Shown piece after piece: positions 5,856-10,417 of a stretch of 10,417 bases of DNA; position 1 is the stretch's first letter; each line of letters begins with the position of its first letter. Below the pieces are notes generated by a model. That model was not told the DNA's origin and did not search any database. It was given only the letters and a program-made list of their open reading frames with translations. The DNA comes from DASVHF01 sp036382695 (lineage in GTDB: Bacteria; Patescibacteriota; Microgenomatia; Woykebacterales; RBG-16-39-9b): the NCBI GenBank assembly GCA_036382695.1, contig DASVHF010000055.1, positions 1-10,417 of the forward strand, given 5' to 3'. The position numbers and the translations under genes are program-made.

Positions 5856-6410
5856 ATGGCTAAGGAACACGGTCCCTGGAAAATTAAAGATACAGTTGTA
5901 AAATACAAGAACCCTTGGGTACAAGTAGACGAAGACCAAGTTATTCGACCAGACGGGAAGCCTGGTGCACATGTGGTCGTTAGGATGAAACCAGGTCTTT
6001 CGGTGCTCCCGCTAGATGATAAAGGGTACGTTTATTTAACCGATGAATTTCATTATGGGATTGGTAAGAATAGTGTTGAGGTTGTTAGTGGTGGTATAAA
6101 TACTGATGAGAAACCTTTAGACGCTGCGAAGCGCGAGGTAGCTGAAGAATTGGGGATTGAAGCCGAGGAGTGGATTAGTCTTGGCTTGGTAAATCCTTTT
6201 ACGACAGTTGTTGTTTCGCCAGCGAGTTTATTTTTAGCGAGAAAACTTAGCTTTAAACGATCTAAACAAGAAGGTACCGAAACAATTAAGGTAGTAAAGG
6301 TAAAATTTGAAGAAGCGGTTGAAATGGTTATGAAGAGCGAAATTACACATGGGCCGAGTTGCGTGCTCATCTTAAAAGCGCGCCAATATCTAATTGATGA
6401 ACTTAAATAA
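5856..6410 (+). CDS. Nudix hydrolase, ADP-ribose pyrophosphatase-like
   Basis: Predicted Mg-dependent hydrolase of nucleoside diphosphate derivatives; the closest functional type by eye is ADP-ribose or related nucleotide-sugar pyrophosphatase, a housekeeping or NAD-turnover role. The 184 residues contain a perfect Nudix box at 79-101: Gly79, Glu85, then REVAEELGI (93-101) with the metal-binding Glu94, Glu97 and Glu98. The N-terminal KNPWVQVDEDQVIRPDG segment (18-34) matches the usual start of this subfamily, which supports the ATG at 5856. That ATG lies only 6 bases after the tRNA CCA end, with TTTTTT between and no Shine-Dalgarno site, so the message is probably a tRNA-mRNA dicistron from the tRNA promoter. 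The exact substrate cannot be told from sequence. guaB follows 41 bases later with its own promoter. Confidence 0.88.
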   Translation: MAKEHGPWKIKDTVVKYKNPWVQVDEDQVIRPDGKPGAHVVVRMKPGLSVLPLDDKGYVYLTDEFHYGIGKNSVEVVSGGINTDEKPLDAAKREVAEELGIEAEEWISLGLVNPFTTVVVSPASLFLARKLSFKRSKQEGTETIKVVKVKFEEAVEMVMKSEITHGPSCVLILKARQYLIDELK

Positions 6411-6415
6411 TTGAT

Positions 6416-6446
6416 TTGATAAGCCTCTTGCCATCTGCTATATAAT
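6416..6446 (+). promoter_or_regulatory. guaB promoter placing the mRNA start at the ATG
   Basis: -35 TTGATA (6416-6421) is 17 bases from TATATA (6439-6444), which has an extended -10 TGC directly before it (6436-6438). The overlapping TATAAT (6441-6446) has a 19-base spacing. Either -10 predicts initiation at about 6451-6453, while the guaB ATG is at 6452, so the transcript should have a leader of zero or one base. Confidence 0.7.
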
Positions 6447-6451
6447 TATCA

Positions 6452-7888
6452 ATGGCGGCTAGATTTCGTGGACTTGCACTGACATTTGACGATATTCTTC
6501 TAGAACCTGCTGCATCTTCCGTATTGCCTCGCGAAGTAAAAATTTCCACCAGACTAACGAAAAAAATCACTATTAACACGCCGATTATTTCCGCGGCTAT
6601 GGATACTGTGACCGAGGCCGATATGGCTATTGCTGTTGCAAGACTTGGCGGGGTCGGGGTAATTCATCGAAACTTCTCAATAGAGGAGCAAGTTGAGCAA
6701 GTAAAAAGGGTAAAGCGAAGCGAATCTGGGGTGATCAGCGAACCAGTCACACTAGACCCTGGTGCAACACTTGAAGAGGCGAAACTTCTAATGGGACAGC
6801 ACCACATATCAGGGATACCGGTTGTAAATAACAATCGTTTGAAAGGTATCATCACCGAAAGAGACCTGCGGTTAGAAACAAATCTGTCAAAAAAAGTCGG
6901 GGAAGTCATGACTGCAGAAGGAGTGATCACCGCAGAAGTTGGGACTACACTCGCCCAGGCGGAAAAAATCCTAAAGAAATACAAAATTGAAAAGCTTCCA
7001 ATCGTTGATAACAAAGGAGCTTTAAAAGGACTTATCACTTGGAAAGATCTGACAAAAATTAAATCTTATCCAAATGCTAGCAAAGATGCATCGGGACGTT
7101 TTTTGGTGGCGGCTGCAATCGGGGTGGGAGCCGATTCCTTGCAAAGAGCAGCGGTTTTAGTCCAAGCTGGGGTTGACATTTTGGTTGTTGACAAAGCTCA
7201 TGGCCATCATAAAAACGTCTTGAAAGCAGTCCCGCTTCTAAAAAAAGCCTTTCCCAAGGCGCAACTTATTATTGGTAACGTGGCTACTGCAGCTGCGACG
7301 AGTGATCTTATTAAAAACGGCGCAGATGCTGTAAAAGTTGGAGTGGGTTGTGGGTCGATTTGCTCCACTCGTGACGTGGCTGGAGTGGGAGTGCCGCAAT
7401 TTACGGCAATTGCCGAATGTGCGGCAGCTGCAAAGCGATCGAAAACCCCGATAATAGCTGATGGTGGCATCGTTTATCCGGCAGATATAGCAAAAGCTCT
7501 TGCAGCCGGAGCAAGCAGTGTGATGCTTGGTTCGATGCTTGCAGGGACAGATGAGGCACCTGGGGACATAATAATTTCGGCTGACGGGCGACGTTATAAA
7601 AAATATCGCGGTATGGGTTCATACGAAGCAATAAAAGTCCGAGGATACGATCGTTATTTACAGAAAGAAGTTGCTGAGGGCGTTTCAGGACGAGTACCTT
7701 ATAAAGGTTCGGTTTCGAACGTTCTAAAAAAATTAGCAGCTTCGCTGCGTACAGCTATGGCATACTATGGCGCGCGTAAAATAACCGATCTTTGGGCCAC
7801 AAGTTACTGGCAAGTAACCACTGCTGGAATACGCGAAAGCCATCCCCACACGGTTATTACTGATTCTGAAGAAGAATCTTTTAGTTAA
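6452..7888 (+). CDS. guaB: Inosine-5'-monophosphate dehydrogenase
   Basis: NAD-dependent oxidation of IMP to XMP, the committed step to GMP, in the cytoplasm. The 478 residues match full-length bacterial IMPDH. Seen: LTFDDILLEPA (10-20), SAAMDTVTEA (47-56), two CBS domains (about 95-145 and 150-205) inserted in the TIM barrel, the catalytic loop GCGSICSTR (299-307) with Cys304, ADGGI (336-340), MLGSMLAG (358-365), RRYKKYRGMGS (380-390), the flap with GRVPYKG (413-419, catalytic Arg-Tyr dyad) and AGIRESHPH (458-466). Departures from the usual text: VVDKAHGHH for VVDTAHGHS (Lys248 for Thr), GCGSICSTRD for GPGSICTTR, and SLRTAMAYYG for GLRSGMGYxG. The full flap and CBS pair make IMPDH far likelier than GMP reductase. 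The promoter suggests a leaderless message. purH follows after 21 bases in the same direction. Confidence 0.96.
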   Translation: MAARFRGLALTFDDILLEPAASSVLPREVKISTRLTKKITINTPIISAAMDTVTEADMAIAVARLGGVGVIHRNFSIEEQVEQVKRVKRSESGVISEPVTLDPGATLEEAKLLMGQHHISGIPVVNNNRLKGIITERDLRLETNLSKKVGEVMTAEGVITAEVGTTLAQAEKILKKYKIEKLPIVDNKGALKGLITWKDLTKIKSYPNASKDASGRFLVAAAIGVGADSLQRAAVLVQAGVDILVVDKAHGHHKNVLKAVPLLKKAFPKAQLIIGNVATAAATSDLIKNGADAVKVGVGCGSICSTRDVAGVGVPQFTAIAECAAAAKRSKTPIIADGGIVYPADIAKALAAGASSVMLGSMLAGTDEAPGDIIISADGRRYKKYRGMGSYEAIKVRGYDRYLQKEVAEGVSGRVPYKGSVSNVLKKLAASLRTAMAYYGARKITDLWATSYWQVTTAGIRESHPHTVITDSEEESFS

Positions 7889-7909
7889 AAATACTTTTCA
7901 TTTCATTTT

Positions 7910-9490
7910 ATGAAAAAAACCGCATTAATTTCAGTTTTCGATAAAGCGGGAGTTGTAGATTTCGCGAAAGGATTGGAAAAGCTGGATTGGTGGATTACCT
8001 CCACTGGCGGCACTTACAAAACGTTAAAAGCTGCGAAAATCAAAGTAATCCCAATTGAGCAAATAACTGGTAGTCCAGAAATTCTTGATGGTAGAGTAAA
8101 AACTATTTCCTACCAGATTGCAGCTGGGATTTTATTTGACCGAGCCAAGAAACGGCATCGACAGGAGGTCCAAGCAGGCAATCTTCCTCAAATCGACATG
8201 GTGGTGGTTAATCTTTACCCTTTCGAAGAGACAATATCGAAAAAACACAACCTTGAGGACGCAATTGAGATGATTGACGTTGGAGGAGTGACACTTCTTC
8301 GGGCTGCGGCTAAAAACTACAAGTTTGTCACGGTTTTGATCGATCCAAAAGATTATCCACTCGTATTGGAAGGGTTGGAAAAGCAAGGCGAAGTGCCCAT
8401 TGAGACGAGAAAGAGATTAGCAGCAAAAGCTTTTTGGAGGGTTTCTGGATACGACAACGCAATTGATGTATACCTAGCGAGGCAGTTGTTGGGCGACAGT
8501 GTGCTGAAAATGTCTTTTTGCAAGGGTAAGCAGTTGCGTTACGGCGAAAACCCGCATTTAGCCGGTTGGTTTTATAAGGAAATGACTAACGATCCTCTTG
8601 CTTTACAAAATTTCAAAGTTGTGCAGGGAAAAGAGCTTTCTTTCAACAACTTTCTCGATATTTCAGCTGCAGTTGACGCATTGTCAGAAATTGGTGGCGA
8701 CAGCTCAGCCTGCGTCATCGTAAAACACAACTCCCCCGCCGGGGCGGCAGTGGATAGAGATATTGAAAAGTCCTACAACAAAGCTTGGTATAGCGGCGAC
8801 CCACTTGCTGCTTTTGGAGGAGTAATTGCTGTGAATCGAGAAGTAGATGAAAAATTAGCTTCAGAGATGTTGTCACAAAAGGGAGAAAAGAAATTTTTTG
8901 AAGTTTTGATTGCACCTTCCCTAGCTTCTAAGGCATCGAAAGTTTTCTCACAAAGAAAAAAATTGATTGTTCTAACGAATAAAGCTTTAGGAAAACCAAA
9001 ATTAAGAAAAGGCTCCGATTACAAATATGTTCGGGGTGGAGTACTCAAACAAGATTTTGACTCAAAAGAAATAAAAGAAAAAGACTTGAAAGTGGTTACG
9101 AAGAAAAAACCAACAAAGGAGCAAATTGAAGACTTACTTTTTGCTTGGAGAATGGTCAAAGTGTCAAAATCGAATGCTATTACTATTGTTAAAAACCAGA
9201 CATTAATTTCCTCTGGTGTTGGTCAGCAAGATCGGAAAGAAGCCTGCCGGATTGCAGTTTTCAAAGCCACCGATCCCGCTCGGGGCAAAAATAAAAAAAC
9301 TCCAGTTGGTGCTGTTGCTGCCTCTGATGCCTTCTTTCCATTCGCCGATGGCCCGGAAATATTGATAAAAGCTGGAATAGCTGCGATTATTCAACCAGGC
9401 GGTTCAATACGTGAACAAGAGACAATTGATCTTTGCGACAAACATAAAATCGCAATGGTCTTCACGAGTGTTCGAGCCTTTAAACATTAG
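7910..9490 (+). CDS. purH: Bifunctional AICAR transformylase/IMP cyclohydrolase
   Basis: Performs the last two steps of de novo IMP synthesis: formyl transfer from 10-formyl-THF to AICAR, then ring closure. The 526 residues fit the bifunctional family. The N-terminal MGS-like cyclohydrolase domain (1 to about 195) has LISVFDKAG (6-14), STGGTYKTL (31-39), SPEILDGRVKT (55-65, Lys64), VNLYPF (100-105, Tyr103), and IDVGG with AAAKN (Asp123, Lys135). The transformylase domain has LRYGENPH (209-216), VKHNSPAGAA (271-280, Lys272 and His273), GDPLAAFGGVIA (296-307), KSNAI (420-424), SDAFFPFADG (472-481) and IQPGGSIREQE (494-504). Unusual: the KTLHPxIHGG motif reads KTISYQIAAG (64-73), and PHQ reads PHL. 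No Shine-Dalgarno sequence precedes the ATG; the 21-base gap is A/T-rich, suggesting cotranscription with guaB. A terminator follows. Confidence 0.95.
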   Translation: MKKTALISVFDKAGVVDFAKGLEKLDWWITSTGGTYKTLKAAKIKVIPIEQITGSPEILDGRVKTISYQIAAGILFDRAKKRHRQEVQAGNLPQIDMVVVNLYPFEETISKKHNLEDAIEMIDVGGVTLLRAAAKNYKFVTVLIDPKDYPLVLEGLEKQGEVPIETRKRLAAKAFWRVSGYDNAIDVYLARQLLGDSVLKMSFCKGKQLRYGENPHLAGWFYKEMTNDPLALQNFKVVQGKELSFNNFLDISAAVDALSEIGGDSSACVIVKHNSPAGAAVDRDIEKSYNKAWYSGDPLAAFGGVIAVNREVDEKLASEMLSQKGEKKFFEVLIAPSLASKASKVFSQRKKLIVLTNKALGKPKLRKGSDYKYVRGGVLKQDFDSKEIKEKDLKVVTKKKPTKEQIEDLLFAWRMVKVSKSNAITIVKNQTLISSGVGQQDRKEACRIAVFKATDPARGKNKKTPVGAVAASDAFFPFADGPEILIKAGIAAIIQPGGSIREQETIDLCDKHKIAMVFTSVRAFKH

Positions 9491-9530
9491 CTCCTTTCAA
9501 TTTATTTTCGTCTTTGTTAGTATTCTTTTG

Positions 9531-9551
9531 CTGCTCCGTTGAGCAGTTTTT
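9531..9551 (+). terminator. Intrinsic terminator after purH
   Basis: CTGCTC (9531-9536), loop CGTT and GAGCAG (9541-9546) form a 6-bp GC-rich stem, extendable by one G-U pair, followed by TTTTT (9547-9551). It ends the guaB-purH unit 40 bases after purH and lies 35 bases upstream of the purL start. Confidence 0.75.
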
Positions 9552-9573
9552 GCATTTTTAACAAGTGAAAAGT

Positions 9574-9582
9574 AAGGAGAGG
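9574..9582 (+). promoter_or_regulatory. Strong ribosome-binding site of purL
   Basis: AAGGAGAGG contains AAGGAG (9574-9579), 7 bases from the ATG at 9587. It fixes that start. Confidence 0.85.
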
Positions 9583-9586
9583 TTTG

Positions 9587-10417
9587 ATGCTACTCCCAGT
9601 TCAGAAAATTGACGAGGCGACCGCGAGAGCATTGGCGCTTGAGTGGGGAATGAGCGAGACTGAATTTGGGGCGATGAGTTCCCAGATGATTCTTCTTAGC
9701 GAACGGTTGGGATATCCGATCGAAATCTTTCGAAACCCGCCAAGTATCGCTGAGTACTCGGTCGAGTGGTCAGAACACTGCTGCTATGCCCGTTCAAGAA
9801 ATCTTCTGAAGCTGCTACCAAAACGCGGTAAATACCCGGTTTTGGTTGGTCAAGATTGCGGTGGTTTTGAAATTGGTGACGGACTGGTGGTGGTTTTCAA
9901 AATGGAGTCGCACAATCACCCCAGTGAAGTGGAACCTTATCAAGGGGCAGCTACCGGGATTGGCGGAATAATTCGCGATATTCTCACCGTCAATACCAGG
10001 CCGATTGCTCTGCTTGATTCACTTCGGTTTGGTTCTCCCACTAAAGAAAGAAACCGCTATTTGCTAGGTGGAGTCGTATCAGGGATTTCCGGTTATGGGA
10101 ATTGCGTTGGAATACCAACGGTCGGAGGGGAAATTTATTTTTCCTCTTGTTACGAAGGCAACTGCCTGGTCAACGTAATGTGCGTCGGGGTAGGTAAGAA
10201 AGATGGGTTGGTCACCAGTGCTGCTAGGGGCGTTGGTAACAGTGTGATTTACGTCGGCGCCGATACTGGTCCTGATGGGATTGGTGGCTGCTCGGTACTC
10301 GCCTCACAGGTTTTTAGCGAAGAGGGGCAAGAGCGCAGCACTGTCCAGATCGGCAACCCATTTCTTAAAAAGAGTTTGATCGAAGCCTTCTTAGAGGCTG
10401 TCTCGACCGGTGCGGTT
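9587..10417 (+). CDS. purL: Phosphoribosylformylglycinamidine synthase, 3' end outside window
   Basis: ATP-dependent amidation of FGAR to FGAM, the fourth step of purine synthesis, using ammonia delivered by PurQ (with PurS in the small-PurL type). The frame is open from the ATG to the last base, giving 277 N-terminal residues. Hallmarks: VEWSEHCCY (59-67, usually MWSEHCSYK), FKMESHNHPSEVEPYQGAA (104-122), TGIGGIIRDIL (123-133), RPIALLDSLRFG (138-149), GGVVSGISGYGNCVGIPTVG (161-180) and VQIGNPFLKK (253-262). The short N-terminus, with WSEHC near residue 61, indicates the small (PurLQS-type) enzyme and not the long fused form, though the missing end prevents proof. The Lys following SY in the usual motif is Ala here. 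A strong AAGGAG site precedes it, and the purH terminator suggests a separate or attenuated transcript. Confidence 0.95.
   Translation, partial: MLLPVQKIDEATARALALEWGMSETEFGAMSSQMILLSERLGYPIEIFRNPPSIAEYSVEWSEHCCYARSRNLLKLLPKRGKYPVLVGQDCGGFEIGDGLVVVFKMESHNHPSEVEPYQGAATGIGGIIRDILTVNTRPIALLDSLRFGSPTKERNRYLLGGVVSGISGYGNCVGIPTVGGEIYFSSCYEGNCLVNVMCVGVGKKDGLVTSAARGVGNSVIYVGADTGPDGIGGCSVLASQVFSEEGQERSTVQIGNPFLKKSLIEAFLEAVSTGAV

Noticed and set aside
5784..5972. Minus-strand 62-residue reading frame across tRNA-Val and the Nudix start
   Set aside because: Its C-terminus (WWSCLDSNQGPYGCEPYA and on) is the familiar false protein made by translating a tRNA antisense; it overlaps two real genes.
7889..7909. 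Separate promoter for purH (TACTTT at 7892-7897)
   Set aside because: No -35-like hexamer stands at the right distance; cotranscription with guaB is simpler.
1..10417. CRISPR arrays, insertion sequences, integrases, toxin-antitoxin or defence genes
   Set aside because: Read on both strands, no spaced repeats, terminal inverted repeats or related protein motifs were found; every sizeable stretch is explained by housekeeping genes.

Overview
The window is an ordinary, gene-dense bacterial chromosome segment: nine protein genes (two cut by the window ends) and one tRNA, with only short intergenic gaps. No mobile element, CRISPR array, phage gene or defence system was seen. TGA is used as a normal stop (end of rodA) and no gene has an internal TGA, so the standard bacterial code fits and the UGA=Gly code of Gracilibacteria/SR1 is unlikely. 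Several things point tentatively (about even odds) to a Patescibacteria/CPR genome, perhaps Microgenomates: the gene order ileS-rodA-rplU-rpmA-parB, the divergent housekeeping sequences, mixed Shine-Dalgarno and non-Shine-Dalgarno starts, and a low-complexity in-frame insert in ileS. This is inference; no database was consulted.

Layout: 1-2472 is the 3' part of ileS (isoleucyl-tRNA synthetase), followed 10 bases later by a rodA/ftsW-type peptidoglycan polymerase (2483-3559). A near-consensus promoter (TTGACA-17-TATTAT) then drives rplU-rpmA-parB (3628-5025), coding for ribosomal proteins L21 and L27 and a chromosome-partition ParB. Facing it, 7 bases away, is lepB (signal peptidase I, minus strand, 5033-5611). 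The 161-base region 5612-5772 holds back-to-back promoters, leftward for lepB and rightward for tRNA-Val(CAC). A Nudix hydrolase gene starts 6 bases after the tRNA CCA end. A second strong promoter, so close that guaB mRNA should be leaderless, starts guaB-purH (6452-9490). A hairpin-plus-U terminator follows, then purL (9587 to the window end).

How the genes work together: PurL acts mid-way in de novo purine synthesis, PurH makes the last two steps to IMP, and GuaB commits IMP to GMP, so the right-hand third is a purine/guanine module. The left-hand part combines translation (IleRS, L21, L27, tRNA-Val), envelope growth and export (RodA, LepB) and chromosome segregation (ParB).

Most worth a second look: ParB has Gly where the parS-contacting Arg of the HTH is expected; a repeat-bearing insert lies in IleRS; guaB appears leaderless; the Nudix gene abuts the tRNA with no room for a ribosome-binding site; two divergent -35 boxes overlap; and GuaB and PurH carry substitutions in normally conserved motifs.
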